DNA from: Hydrogenispora sp.
Lineage (GTDB): Bacteria; Bacillota; UBA4882; UBA10575
NCBI GenBank assembly: GCA_012837705.1
Contig: DUQQ01000051.1
Location: 1-55,147, forward strand
Length of the DNA stretch: 55,147 bases
Reading direction: 5' to 3'
Part shown: piece by piece, positions 25,875 through 36,170 of the stretch
How positions within the stretch are numbered: the first letter of the stretch is position 1
Layout: each line of letters opens with the position of its first letter
Notes under the pieces: generated by a model
The model's input: the letters and a program-made list of their open reading frames with translations, nothing else
Databases searched by the model: none
What the model was told of the DNA's origin: nothing
Program-made: the position numbers and the translations under genes

Positions 25875-27742
25875 AAGATCGAATCGGGCTGCAAAAAGCC
25901 ATCCTTGTTGTCTTATTCCTTCTTGTTTTCGGGACGCAGGTTACGGCCAATGACCCGTTTCTCCCTTTATCCGCATTGCACCCGGGGATGACTGGTCACG
26001 GATTTACCGTGTTTACGGGTACAAAGGTGGAAGCCTTTCCGGTTGAAATTGTTGGCATCATGGAAGGAAGCGGCTCCGTGGCACATCTGATCCTGATCAA
26101 AATAACCGGCGGGCAGACTTTGGCGGCCGGGATGAGCGGAAGCCCGATCTTTGTCGGGGGTAAATTGGTTGGTGCTATTGGCTATGGTTTCCAAAATGCC
26201 GATCATCGCTACGCCATAGTGACGCCGATTGAAGAGATGCTTACTTTGTGGTCAAGAAAAGAACCGGAGACCTATGATTTTATTGAGGGTGGGCTCCCCG
26301 AGTTTGAAGGGCTAACCTTTGGAGAAGAACCGGCCGACGGGAACTGGCTCCGGGCGTTTCCGGTGGCCACCCCCTTATTTCTTTCCGGCTACGGCCCCCG
26401 GGCGGGCCACTATTTGCTTGATGTCCTTGCCCAAAAAGGCACCTTTACGTTAAGTCAGGGAAGAGGAGGGGCCTATCCTGGATTGTCCCCTACCTTCCTC
26501 CCGTTGGCGACGGCGGTAAAAAAAGCGGATACGCCAGTAGTAAACCCGTCGTTGCAACCGGGAAGTGCCATTACGATCAGTCTCGTTGAGGGCGATTATA
26601 CGGTTACGGCCTTAGGGACTTTAACCTGGCTGGATGGGCAGAAGTTTCTTGGCTTTGGCCATTCTTTTTTAAATCGCGGAAGGGTCGATTTCGGGGTAGG
26701 TGGCGCCGAAATTCTGCACGTTATTGACAATCAAGACCTCCCTTTTAAGTTAGGGGCAGCTCTCCCTTGCGTCGGTCGGATTACGCAAGACCGGGGGGCG
26801 GGCGTGGCCGGAGAGCTTGGTGTTTTACCGAGGATGGTGGAAGTGACCACAGAAGTAACCGATGAAGAATCAGGTCTGGTTCGCAATTATACTTTTGCCG
26901 TGGTTAATGAGGAAGACCTTCTCCCCGGCTTAGTACTGGCTGGGGTGATCGATACGATCGACCGGACTTTGGACCGGATCGGTCCCGGCACCGCCAACGT
27001 CTATTTTGAACTAAACGGGGATAATTTCCCCCTCTTTCAGCGGGAAAATCTTTTCTGCGGACCGGATGTGGCGGCGGCCGCTTTGCAGGAACTAGGGGAG
27101 ATCCTCCGGGTGATTACCGGAAACGAGTATGTCCACCCGGAACTGACTAACGTTAATGTTCAGGTAAAGATCAAACCGGAGCAGCTCAAGGCGAAGATTG
27201 TTCAGGTTGATCTCCCGAAGCAAGAGTTTGCACCGGGCGAAAAGGCGACCCTCACCGTCCATCTCCTTCCGTTCCGCGGGGAAGTGGTCCAGACGGCATT
27301 TGAAGTTCAGCTTCCGACCACCCCGGGCCAATGGCTTTTGGTGGTTTATGGGAATGAGTATAGTTACGTCCCGGGGGAACAAGGGAATAACGAAGAAGAA
27401 CTGTATAACACGGAACTATACCAATCCGCTTCTAGCCTGGAAGAGCGGTTGGCGGATTACCGCACCAGGCTTCAGAACAACCAGTTGGTGGCGGAATTTC
27501 TGCCCGCAGAAGGGGTGCGGCCGCCGGAATTGCCAGAAACCCGGGACGCGGAGTGGGTGGAGGCTGGGGAGGAAGCGGCGGAGGATGATGTTATTACTCA
27601 CGACTATCAAACCATGAACACTCCCTACTTGATTATCGGCGAAAAACAGTTCAATGTGGAAGTTTTACCGGCCCCTGGGAAAGAAACTCCAGTATGGTTA
27701 AGGTATGAGGCCGAAGGTAGTATTAAAAATAACGAGTTATGA
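25871..27742 (+). CDS. S55 (SpoIVB-type) peptidase-domain protein, exported
   Basis: The 623-residue protein has an N-terminal signal segment (residues 9-26) and a domain of about 240 residues with the SpoIVB S55 signature GMSGSPIFVGGKLVGAIGYG, whose Ser is the expected nucleophile. The later GFGHSFLNRG block is a conserved part of the same family. It lacks the PDZ layout and length (about 430) of true SpoIVB and has a long C-terminal beta-rich extension. It directly precedes TamB and BamA, so a role in envelope assembly or quality control seems likelier than SigK activation. Confidence 0.75.
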   Translation: MKDRIGLQKAILVVLFLLVFGTQVTANDPFLPLSALHPGMTGHGFTVFTGTKVEAFPVEIVGIMEGSGSVAHLILIKITGGQTLAAGMSGSPIFVGGKLVGAIGYGFQNADHRYAIVTPIEEMLTLWSRKEPETYDFIEGGLPEFEGLTFGEEPADGNWLRAFPVATPLFLSGYGPRAGHYLLDVLAQKGTFTLSQGRGGAYPGLSPTFLPLATAVKKADTPVVNPSLQPGSAITISLVEGDYTVTALGTLTWLDGQKFLGFGHSFLNRGRVDFGVGGAEILHVIDNQDLPFKLGAALPCVGRITQDRGAGVAGELGVLPRMVEVTTEVTDEESGLVRNYTFAVVNEEDLLPGLVLAGVIDTIDRTLDRIGPGTANVYFELNGDNFPLFQRENLFCGPDVAAAALQELGEILRVITGNEYVHPELTNVNVQVKIKPEQLKAKIVQVDLPKQEFAPGEKATLTVHLLPFRGEVVQTAFEVQLPTTPGQWLLVVYGNEYSYVPGEQGNNEEELYNTELYQSASSLEERLADYRTRLQNNQLVAEFLPAEGVRPPELPETRDAEWVEAGEEAAEDDVITHDYQTMNTPYLIIGEKQFNVEVLPAPGKETPVWLRYEAEGSIKNNEL

Positions 27743-27884
27743 TGTTTTCAAAAATGATGGGAACCAGACAACGTAATGCTTCGTTTCTATATGATGAATA
27801 TAGCATGTGTAAATTCTCCGTTACAACCGGGGAGCGGACAACGTAAACGCCGAACTAACGACAGAAAGAAGGAGGGAACAGGGT

Positions 27885-30800
27885 TTGCGGTTGAGAACAA
27901 GTAAAATCCAGTTCCTTCTTGTCTTCTTTTTTCTCTTGGTTGGTATCGCCTTTGTTTGGGGGGTCAAGGTTTTTCCCTCCACTGCGCTGGCAGGGCGGAT
28001 TAAACATTTGGTGGAGAACGAGATGTCCCGTTTTTTCTCCGCTGAAGTGCAGATCAACGAGGTTGGTCTGTTCTTTTTCGCCCCGGAGTTTCGGGAGGTT
28101 AAGATCCGTACCGCCGAGGGAACCCCGGTTTTAACGGCGGGAAAGATCCGTGTGGGGTTGGACTGGTTTAAGCTGTTGACCACCAGGTCTTTAGATAAAG
28201 GCATACGTAATCTGGATCTAATGACAACAACGGTCTGGTTTTGGGAGACCCTCAACCTTTTCGGTTCTGGCCGTGGTGGAGGCGGTGAAGGTGGGGGCGG
28301 GGCTGGTGTTCCGCCGTTTACAGTTGGGCTCTATGATTGTCGCTTGATCATGGAAGAAGCCGGGCGCAACTGGGATTGGGGTAATTTCGAGCAATTGAAT
28401 GGTCGTGTAGACCTACGTACTTTCCCCCAAATTCGGGTTACCGCCGAAGGGAAAAGCACGCTGGACCCGGATGCCGCGGCGGCAGTGGAAGTGGCCTACG
28501 CCGTTCAGCATAACCACGGAAAGCTGGGGATTAAGGCCAGCGCTGCTTCGGCACCGTTGTGGACCGAGAAGGTCTTTCGCCTTCTTGGGTACGAGCAAGA
28601 GTTTAAAGTGGTGGCCGGGAAGGTCAGTTCCGAGGTGGCGTTGCTCCTCCAAGACGGGGAGGTGCAGGTGGATACGGCCCGCATGGCTTTCAGCGATTCC
28701 CGGTGGGAGCTCACGGCTTTACCATATCCCTTGGAAAACTTGAACGCCGATGTGACGGTCTCGTCAACCGGGATTACGGTGCAAAGCTTTAAGGGCGGTT
28801 ACCAAGGAGGACTGGTAAGCCTTAAAGGAAACCTGGCGACCACTTCCCTTGATCTTGACGTCGATCTTTATGCGACCGGTTTGAATCTGGCGGATTGGAC
28901 AAGCGTCATTCCCCAGTTTAAAACACTGGAACTAGCCGGACTGGTCGATTTGAAGCTGCAAATTGGTGGTAAACTCAGTGCGCCGCAGCTCACCGGGGAA
29001 GTACGCATGATGGATGGCCGGTTGGCAATTCCAGGCTACCCCGCCGTCCTAAACCAGCTGGGGTTGCTGGCGCGGCTCTCCGGTGACGGGCTTCACCTTT
29101 CTTATCTGCAGGGACGTATCGGCGCGGCCCCCTTTTTCCTGCATGGGCAGATTCTTGATCTTTCCGATCCGACTTTGGATTTAAAAGGCGAAGTTAGATC
29201 TTTTCCCCTCGAAACCCTTGTTTTCGAGGAGTTGCCATTGGCTGGTGGCGATATTGACGCCACGCTCCATGTGCGAGGTCCGCTAGTGGCACCGGAGATT
29301 AAAGGCGATCTGTCCGCCCGGCAGCTAAAGATGGCTGGGACCACCGTACCGTCTCTAAATCTGACTGGGATCTACCACTGGGCGAACGACCACCTTCAGA
29401 TTGACCGGTTGACGGTGCGAGCTTGGGGTGGCCAAGCGGTCGCCCGCGGTGAGTTGGGCCAATTGACCAGTGCCCCTCTTCTACGGCTGGCTGTGCAGGC
29501 GCAAGCGGTTGCCCTGGATCAACTGCCGTTGTCGTTATGGGGCGAGGAAATCCCCGCGCTGACCGGGACGGCCGATCTTAACCTGCGTTTAGACGGTGAA
29601 TTTTCGGCGCTGGCGGGTGAGGCGGAGCTGGAGGTTACTGCTGGTAGCGTAGACCGTTTCTGTTATGATCAGCTTCAGCTTTTGTTGCGTAGCGACGGGG
29701 AACGCCTGGCGGTGCGCGCAACCCTTAAAGAAAACGGCGGAACAGTGATTGCCACCGGTTCTCTGCAGTCGGGGACCGGCAATTTTCAGGGAGACCTCCT
29801 CCTGCGTGGGTTTAAACCGGATGATCGGTTATTGTCCCCACCCTTTAATGTTTGGGGAGACCTTAATGGATTGTTACAGGTGGAGGGGAACTGGAGCGAC
29901 CTCGGGCGGCTCAAGGGCGAGGGCTGGCTAGAGATCTATGATTTAACCTATAACGGTCAGGAGCTTGGTGTTTTGAAGCTTAAGGGCGAGGCGGAACACG
30001 GGCGAATGACCTTAAACGATTCCTTTCTCTTAACTCCGGCCGGTGAAATTAAGCTGACCGGGTTGGTGGAATGGGAAGATCAGCCCTTCTATGCTTTAGA
30101 AGCCAATGGTGAAGACCTGTTAATTGAAGATTTGACCGCCCTCTTCCCGGAGTTTTCCCTTGTTACCCTGGAGGGCTTGACCGACTTTCGGCTCCAGGTC
30201 AAGGGGTGGGAAGAACCGCTTGTTTCCGGCGAAGTCACCGGGGCAATGCTGGCGCTGAATGGTTATTATTTTGGCGATGGGGCGCTTGCTTTCCGCTGGC
30301 AGGAGGGGGAACTTCTTCTTGACCATCTCTTGTTCGGTTCCGAGGAGATGGGTCTGCGGAGCCAAGGGAAGATCAGCGCCGATCAGCAACTGGATCTGAA
30401 CGTGGCGGCCGATAATTTCTCCTTATCAGCCCTCGACCAGCTCCTCGGGGACTATTTGCAAAACCCGGATTTGCTGAAGAAAATTTCCGGTACGCTGACG
30501 GGAGAAGGAAGGTTGCGGGGGACTTTAGAAGATCCGGTCTTTGCGGGGGAACTGAGCATAACCGAACTGATCTTTGCCGGTTTTGCTTTGGACTGGATCG
30601 GGGGCGAACTCTCCTGGGCCGACCGGAAGCTCTCCTGCGACGAATTACGGGTGAGCCGGGGCGCAGAGGAATTGACCGTTTACGGTCAGGTTGATTGGTC
30701 GGGAGGAGTACCCTATTTTGACCTGGGGCTAAAAATGGACGAGGCTAAGCTGGCCGATTTGTTGCTTGTGGCTGGTCGGGCCCCGAACCTTCGGCTTAAT

Positions 30801-32609
30801 GCCGAATTGACGGGTTATTTACGCCTCTTCGGCCCTTTGGAACAGCCCCAAATCCGCCTGATAACCCAGATTGAAAACGGGGAGCTCAATGGGTTTACCC
30901 CTTTAAGCGGAGAGCTTGACTTACAGATTTATGATTCGAAGGTCACGGTTAACCGTTTGTTGCTTGATGATGGTAGCGGGGAGTTGTTTGCCTCTATAGC
31001 TTACACCCCCGGTGCCCAACTGGATATCACCGCTCGTACCAAAGATTTTTCGATTAAACCATTGATTGCATTGACCGGGCGGGCCGATCTACCGGCGGAG
31101 GGCCGTTTTGACCTGGAGCTGACGCTTACGACGACGGAGGAAGGGATGCAGGGGGAGTTTGACGCCTTACTGCAAGATGTCGTTTGGAGAAGTATAGTCG
31201 TGGATTCGTTAGGGCTTTGTGGTCGGATCAACGACGACCTGGTGTTTCTGGAAGCGCAGGATCTGGGGACCCAACGTCTTTCGATGCAAGGAACTCTTCC
31301 GTTGAACCCGGAGTGGTTTGGCCCCTTACAGTTACCGACGGCTTGGCCCCACCGCTATAGCCAGATTGATCTGGGGCTTTCCGCGGAGAAAATGGAAGCC
31401 AGCGTCCTGAACACGTTCTTCACCGGAACAAGGTTCACCGGGGGAACAATCGACGGCCTGATTTCGTTGAACGGGACATGGCGGAAACCTTATTTGGTGG
31501 GCCAAATGGGGATTACCGGTGGACGGGGGTCGATTGCCGGCTTATCCCAGGAACTGAAAGATCTCAATGGGCTCCTTTCCTTCTCCAACAAAGGGTTGGA
31601 GTTTAGGGGTTTGAACAACCGCGAAGGAAGTTACCTGGAAGGGCGGTTAGGCCGGGGGCGTTTCCGTTTAGGGGGAAGAGTGATTATGGATGGCCTTCGG
31701 TTGGAAGCTTTTGCACTTCGTTTGAACGGTGATAACCTTCATTTATCTCCTTCTTTCTTTGACGGGTTAGTCAGCGGGGAATTGACGCTGGTCGGTCCCG
31801 CGGCCCAACCGACGCTTCAAGGAAAGGCGGCCGTGCGGAAGGCCCGGATTGAACTGCCGGAGGCGACGGGCGGCGCATTTCCCTTTGATGTGAACTTGGA
31901 TCTCCAATGTGAGGCCTTGGACGATGTTTATTTCCGGATGTACGGTATGGCCTATGTTCCCTTCAACGGGCAGCTGCACGTTGGGGGTACGCTCCGGAAA
32001 CCGGAGCTCAACGGGGAGCTTGTTTCAAGCCGCGGTTGGGTGAATGTACTTGGAGACACGTTCCGGCTCAAAAGCTTGCGGGCCGAATTCCGTCCTGATT
32101 ATAAGCTCTATCCCTATCTAGAGCTGGAAGCCACCCGTTTTCTGGCCGGGACGGAAGTAACGCTGACTACGGCCGGGTGGTCCGGGGATTTAGACAGTTT
32201 AGTGATCAACCCCAGCTCTAATCCGCCGATGAGCAGAGAAGAAATATTGAAGCTCCTGAATTGGCCAGAAAAGATCGAGGACGGTAACCTCACCTTCGCC
32301 AATATGTTTCAGGAGAACATTAATATGGTAGGGGACCTTTTTATCGGGCGTTTCCTTGACGAATTCCGGAGTATCATGCCCATTGATTTTCTCACCTTAG
32401 AGCAGGACCGGCAGGAAGGGACTTTCTGGATGAATATGGGTAAGTCCTTAAGTGAAGATTTATACCTTTCCTACAGCAGGAGTCTTACCTCCCTCTCCGA
32501 ACAGGTTTGGAATCTGGAATGGAAGATTCTGCCTAACTTTTCCTTGCTTGGGGATTATTCGGCTGCGGAAGGGCTGCGGTGGCAATTTCAGTATAATTTA
32601 CGTTTTTAA
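27885..32609 (+). CDS. TamB-like translocation and assembly protein (AsmA family)
   Basis: The 1574-residue protein has one N-terminal membrane anchor (residues 10-30), then a very long repetitive beta region typical of AsmA/TamB bridge proteins. The C-terminal ~300 residues form a TamB (DUF490) domain ending in the strand LRWQFQYNLRF. Such proteins span the periplasm and are linked to phospholipid transport or outer-membrane protein assembly. The start is TTG 27885, with AAGGAGGG 8 bases upstream. A Gly-rich low-complexity linker lies near residues 127-142. BamA follows, as in other diderm Firmicutes. Confidence 0.93.
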   Translation: MRLRTSKIQFLLVFFFLLVGIAFVWGVKVFPSTALAGRIKHLVENEMSRFFSAEVQINEVGLFFFAPEFREVKIRTAEGTPVLTAGKIRVGLDWFKLLTTRSLDKGIRNLDLMTTTVWFWETLNLFGSGRGGGGEGGGGAGVPPFTVGLYDCRLIMEEAGRNWDWGNFEQLNGRVDLRTFPQIRVTAEGKSTLDPDAAAAVEVAYAVQHNHGKLGIKASAASAPLWTEKVFRLLGYEQEFKVVAGKVSSEVALLLQDGEVQVDTARMAFSDSRWELTALPYPLENLNADVTVSSTGITVQSFKGGYQGGLVSLKGNLATTSLDLDVDLYATGLNLADWTSVIPQFKTLELAGLVDLKLQIGGKLSAPQLTGEVRMMDGRLAIPGYPAVLNQLGLLARLSGDGLHLSYLQGRIGAAPFFLHGQILDLSDPTLDLKGEVRSFPLETLVFEELPLAGGDIDATLHVRGPLVAPEIKGDLSARQLKMAGTTVPSLNLTGIYHWANDHLQIDRLTVRAWGGQAVARGELGQLTSAPLLRLAVQAQAVALDQLPLSLWGEEIPALTGTADLNLRLDGEFSALAGEAELEVTAGSVDRFCYDQLQLLLRSDGERLAVRATLKENGGTVIATGSLQSGTGNFQGDLLLRGFKPDDRLLSPPFNVWGDLNGLLQVEGNWSDLGRLKGEGWLEIYDLTYNGQELGVLKLKGEAEHGRMTLNDSFLLTPAGEIKLTGLVEWEDQPFYALEANGEDLLIEDLTALFPEFSLVTLEGLTDFRLQVKGWEEPLVSGEVTGAMLALNGYYFGDGALAFRWQEGELLLDHLLFGSEEMGLRSQGKISADQQLDLNVAADNFSLSALDQLLGDYLQNPDLLKKISGTLTGEGRLRGTLEDPVFAGELSITELIFAGFALDWIGGELSWADRKLSCDELRVSRGAEELTVYGQVDWSGGVPYFDLGLKMDEAKLADLLLVAGRAPNLRLNAELTGYLRLFGPLEQPQIRLITQIENGELNGFTPLSGELDLQIYDSKVTVNRLLLDDGSGELFASIAYTPGAQLDITARTKDFSIKPLIALTGRADLPAEGRFDLELTLTTTEEGMQGEFDALLQDVVWRSIVVDSLGLCGRINDDLVFLEAQDLGTQRLSMQGTLPLNPEWFGPLQLPTAWPHRYSQIDLGLSAEKMEASVLNTFFTGTRFTGGTIDGLISLNGTWRKPYLVGQMGITGGRGSIAGLSQELKDLNGLLSFSNKGLEFRGLNNREGSYLEGRLGRGRFRLGGRVIMDGLRLEAFALRLNGDNLHLSPSFFDGLVSGELTLVGPAAQPTLQGKAAVRKARIELPEATGGAFPFDVNLDLQCEALDDVYFRMYGMAYVPFNGQLHVGGTLRKPELNGELVSSRGWVNVLGDTFRLKSLRAEFRPDYKLYPYLELEATRFLAGTEVTLTTAGWSGDLDSLVINPSSNPPMSREEILKLLNWPEKIEDGNLTFANMFQENINMVGDLFIGRFLDEFRSIMPIDFLTLEQDRQEGTFWMNMGKSLSEDLYLSYSRSLTSLSEQVWNLEWKILPNFSLLGDYSAAEGLRWQFQYNLRF

Positions 32610-32846
32610 TGTACGGTTCGTTATTTCCACCATATTTACCGGAAATCTTTATCTGAAGCAAGAAGGGAAAGAAGTGTCCGATCACGAACTTCTCTTAATG
32701 ACCAGAGTTCCCTAGATTGCTTTCCCAGTCGGGCTTTTTGCGTTGTTTTCTGTGGCGGCCATCTGGCTGAAAGTAGAAACTTTGCTCTTTGCTGATGCTG
32801 GCGGCGTAAAAAGCTTTAGTCCAAATAAAAAAAGGAGGCCAATTCG
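32610..32846. other. Spacer between tamB and bamA
   Basis: This 237-base gap holds a weak hairpin (AGAAGT near 32671 with ACTTCT near 32689) and a short CCC/GGG hairpin before five T's near 32740. Either could attenuate transcription. No gene and no clear promoter are seen. Confidence 0.4.
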
Positions 32847-34688
32847 GTGAAGAGGGTCTTAAAAATCCCAGTGCTACTTTGCGTTACACTTATCTTGCTT
32901 ATGGTGTTTACGGGTTCGGTTTTGGCGGTAGGAGAGATTGTTCTGTCGGTCGAGATTACCGGTAACGAACAGGTGAAAGAGGAGCAAATTCTCCAGGCCG
33001 TAACCAATACACGTTTGGGTGAACCCCTTGATCGGCAAGCGGTGATCAAGGATCAACAAGCGATTATGAATCTTGGTTATTTTGCGATGGTGGAACCCTA
33101 TGCCGAAGAGTTCCTCGGCGGAATTAAACTGGTCTTCCGCGTGGTGGAAAACCCAAAGATTGCCCGTTATGAGATTCAAGGGCTCGAGCGGATACCGGCG
33201 GAAGAGATTTTGCCGTTTTTCCGCCAAAAACCGGGGGATGTTTTCAACTACGCAACGATGATGAGCGACCTGGTGATGGCGCAACAGTTTTTTAATGAGG
33301 AACGCGGGCTGCTCATCCCGCCCTTCAGTGGTAGTGCCGAAGAGGTCAGTGACCTAATGCGCATCGATGAGGACGGGGTAGTCCATCTTCATCTCTACGA
33401 AGCCCGCTTAGGTCGCATTCGGTACCAGGGGTTGGAGAAAACGAAGGAATTTGTCGTTGCGCGGGAGATGACGTTGGAAGAAGGAGACATCCTGGACCTT
33501 AATGTGTTACGGGAAGACACCCAACAGCTGGCGCGATTGCAGTTGTTTAACGATATTGCTCCTCGTCTCCAACCCACCAGTGAGCCGGGGGTAATGGATC
33601 TGATTATGGAGTTTAAAGAGGGCGACAACCGCAATTTTGTTATGGGTGTCTCTTATACACCGGTTGACAATACACTCCTGGGGAGCATTGGGGTCATGGA
33701 TCCGAACCTCTTGGGCCTTGGACAGAAGCTCTCGTTTAACATGGAGTTTAACCCGAACAATGTTTTTAACTTTAACTTTGAGTTCCAGGAACCATGGCTG
33801 GATGCGAACCAGACTTCTTTAGGCCTCAAACTCTATTCCAACCATACGCTCTCCTTATCCTCGCGGAGTTTAGACGGCGGTGTTTTCTCCGGTGTAGAGC
33901 GGCCCGAAAACAAGTACACCTACAGCTATAATGAGAAGGCGACCGGACTCAACTTGACGCTAGGCCGGCCGTTGAACCGCCATTTACGGGTGAGTACTTC
34001 TTTCCGGATGGAACGGGTGACGATTGAACCGCAGGAGTGGGTGGCGGACCGCAAAAACAAGTATGTAATCGAAGATGCGGAAGGGAAGGAACAGACCATA
34101 ACAAAAGAGAACGACTACCCCGCTCTTCAATTACCATCGTTTCACCAAGAGTACTGGGATAACAGTCTGGGCTTGGGGCTGAATTACAACCGTTTGCTTT
34201 ATACCGGCGTTTATACCACCGGCGGTTACCACGCCAGTCTCGGCTTTAACCTTCACGGCGGAATCTTTGGGGGCGAATACGATTATCAGCGTCTCTATGG
34301 GGAGTTTAAGCAGTTTTATTCGCCATTGTCCCATACCACCCTTGGTTACCGGGTGATGGGCAGTAAGATTATGGGGGAAACGCCCAACGCTTCAAAGTTG
34401 TATCTTGGCGGCGAGTTATCCCTCCGGGGGTACGACGTCAGACATGTCTCCGGGGACCAACAAGTGTTGGCCAATTTCGAGGTAAGACAGCGGATTCCAA
34501 ATGCTGAAAACCTGGAAGCTGTCCTCTTTTACGATGTTGGGACGGTTGATTTTGAAGAATATTACCACAGCTATGGGGTGGGTTTCCGCTATAACATCCC
34601 GGTCTTGGGGCAACTCCGTTTTGATTTTGCCTGGACGCCGGAAGGTGGTAAACCTAAGTTCAACTTTTTCTTCGGAGAGATGTTTTAG
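32847..34688 (+). CDS. bamA: Outer membrane protein assembly factor BamA
   Basis: The 613-residue Omp85 protein has a signal peptide cut near GSVLA, about three POTRA domains (residues 28-265: ITGNEQVKEEQIL, YEIQGLERIPAEEIL, IRYQGLEKTKEF) and a 16-strand barrel. The barrel keeps the LRGYD motif of the conserved L6 loop near 530 and a terminal Phe as last residue, the outer-membrane insertion signal. It inserts barrels such as LptD. The start is GTG 32847 with AAAGGAGG 8 bases upstream. Skp follows 33 bases later. Confidence 0.95.
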   Translation: MKRVLKIPVLLCVTLILLMVFTGSVLAVGEIVLSVEITGNEQVKEEQILQAVTNTRLGEPLDRQAVIKDQQAIMNLGYFAMVEPYAEEFLGGIKLVFRVVENPKIARYEIQGLERIPAEEILPFFRQKPGDVFNYATMMSDLVMAQQFFNEERGLLIPPFSGSAEEVSDLMRIDEDGVVHLHLYEARLGRIRYQGLEKTKEFVVAREMTLEEGDILDLNVLREDTQQLARLQLFNDIAPRLQPTSEPGVMDLIMEFKEGDNRNFVMGVSYTPVDNTLLGSIGVMDPNLLGLGQKLSFNMEFNPNNVFNFNFEFQEPWLDANQTSLGLKLYSNHTLSLSSRSLDGGVFSGVERPENKYTYSYNEKATGLNLTLGRPLNRHLRVSTSFRMERVTIEPQEWVADRKNKYVIEDAEGKEQTITKENDYPALQLPSFHQEYWDNSLGLGLNYNRLLYTGVYTTGGYHASLGFNLHGGIFGGEYDYQRLYGEFKQFYSPLSHTTLGYRVMGSKIMGETPNASKLYLGGELSLRGYDVRHVSGDQQVLANFEVRQRIPNAENLEAVLFYDVGTVDFEEYYHSYGVGFRYNIPVLGQLRFDFAWTPEGGKPKFNFFFGEMF

Positions 34689-34721
34689 ACAGAGAAACTA
34701 GAATAAAGGAGAGGTTTTTCG

Positions 34722-35264
34722 ATGAAATTGAAGGTTACAAAGAAACTAGTCCCCATGGTGTTGGTGATTGGGTTAGTATTTGCCATAACCGGGCTTGTTA
34801 CCGCCAAAGGCGGATCAACGGTTGGGTATGTTGATATGCAACGGTTGCAGAATGAACTGCCTCTTTTCCAAGATTTGCAGGAACTGTTACAGCAGAAAAA
34901 TGCCGAGTTTAACAGCTTTGGGACCTATCTACAAACGCAACAAAACAACGAATTTAACGCTTTGGAAAAGCAGAAAGAAGCGGAGCTGAAAGGGAAATCA
35001 GAAGCGGAACGGAAAGAAATTGAGGCTAAATACCAGGAGAAGGCGCTTCAGATCGTTAGAAACTATCAACAGAAATTAGAAGCAGAAAATGCCCGTTTAT
35101 CCGGGGAAGTACAAGCTAAACACGACGAAATTATGGAGAAAATCGAAAAGACCCTGGAAGAGATCGCCGGAAAAGAAGGTTATGCGATCATTCTGGAGAA
35201 GAGCGTTGTTTTTTATGGGGGCGTCGATATAACCGAGCAAGTAATCGCGGCTTTGCAGAAGTAA
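34722..35264 (+). CDS. OmpH/Skp-like periplasmic chaperone
   Basis: The 180-residue protein has a signal peptide (cut near TAKG), then VGYVDMQRLQNELPLFQ, the Skp start motif. A long charged coiled coil (residues 50-140) follows and it ends in a short helix/strand returning to the body. Skp trimers escort unfolded outer-membrane proteins to BamA. AAAGGAGAGG lies 8 bases before the ATG. It sits between bamA and a second coiled-coil protein, as in bamA-skp-lpxD clusters. Confidence 0.93.
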   Translation: MKLKVTKKLVPMVLVIGLVFAITGLVTAKGGSTVGYVDMQRLQNELPLFQDLQELLQQKNAEFNSFGTYLQTQQNNEFNALEKQKEAELKGKSEAERKEIEAKYQEKALQIVRNYQQKLEAENARLSGEVQAKHDEIMEKIEKTLEEIAGKEGYAIILEKSVVFYGGVDITEQVIAALQK

Positions 35265-35307
35265 TTACAAAGGGGATTTTCAGTAGACATGATCCCCAGA
35301 AACTACG

Positions 35308-36156
35308 GTGAACAGGAGCATGAATAAGAAAACCAACCGCGCTTTCCTGAATTTCTTCGTCTTGATGCTCATTGTCAGCATTGGGGTTGGATTTTGGTCT
35401 TACCAGCGTAAATCCAAGCTTGCGACCATAGAAACAGAGATTATTCTTTTACCGGAGCTGAAATGGGGGTCCTATCGCCAGATTACGCAGGCAATACAGA
35501 GTTTACCCCGGAAACTATGCTGGCAGTTGGAACGGCCGGGTCGGAAGGCCAGTGTTCTTTCCCCAGTCGAAAATGGGCTTCTGGAAGATGCGGTGGACGC
35601 GGCTTTGCGCATAGAGTTGGCCCAACGGGAAGCGTTGCTTGCCGAGGAGCTTCAGCTGCGGCGTCGGCTGATCGAAATGAAGATCGACCGTTTGGTTTAC
35701 CAGAAAAGGAACCAAACGGATTACCTCATCAGACAAGCCTTGACGGAAAAGCGGCAAGAACAAGCCGCCGAATTGGCTGATTTTCGTCGGCAAAAAGAGA
35801 AAGAATATTCATCGAGACTAGCTACTTTACACTTTAAAATGGAAATGCCGGATTTATCACCGGAAGTAAAGGCCCGTTTGGCCGCAGAAGTTGCCGCCCT
35901 CCAGGAGGAGTTGAGGGCGGAAATCGACCAAAAAGCCACGGCTTTAGAGGAGGCGCTGGTTGACATCGCGGCGGCGCAGCAAGAAAAGGCCGCGCGCGAA
36001 CTGGAAATTTATCGGCAGAGCTTGGAAGCGGAGAAAGCTCAAGAGTATCTCCAGGAAAAAGCAGAGTTGGTAGCGGAGTTTTGGGCTTGGGTTCGTGAAA
36101 ATGAGGGAGTCGAGCGCTTTTTGCCGGAGGATTTGGAATATAAGGGGATCTATTAA
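35308..36156 (+). CDS. Membrane-anchored coiled-coil protein, possibly a second Skp/OmpH-like factor
   Basis: The 282-residue protein has one membrane segment (about 15-32) and then a highly charged Glu/Lys/Gln/Arg-rich coiled coil (about 95-260). A few hydrophobic residues near the C-terminus could fold back. It lies between skp and lpxD, where diderm Firmicutes often have a second OmpH-like gene, but there is no clear Skp start motif, so that name is an inference. The start is uncertain: GTG 35308 lacks a good ribosome site and ATG 35320 is crowded by AGGAG. Confidence 0.7.
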   Translation: MNRSMNKKTNRAFLNFFVLMLIVSIGVGFWSYQRKSKLATIETEIILLPELKWGSYRQITQAIQSLPRKLCWQLERPGRKASVLSPVENGLLEDAVDAALRIELAQREALLAEELQLRRRLIEMKIDRLVYQKRNQTDYLIRQALTEKRQEQAAELADFRRQKEKEYSSRLATLHFKMEMPDLSPEVKARLAAEVAALQEELRAEIDQKATALEEALVDIAAAQQEKAARELEIYRQSLEAEKAQEYLQEKAELVAEFWAWVRENEGVERFLPEDLEYKGIY

Positions 36157-36170
36157 GGAGGAGATGCTAG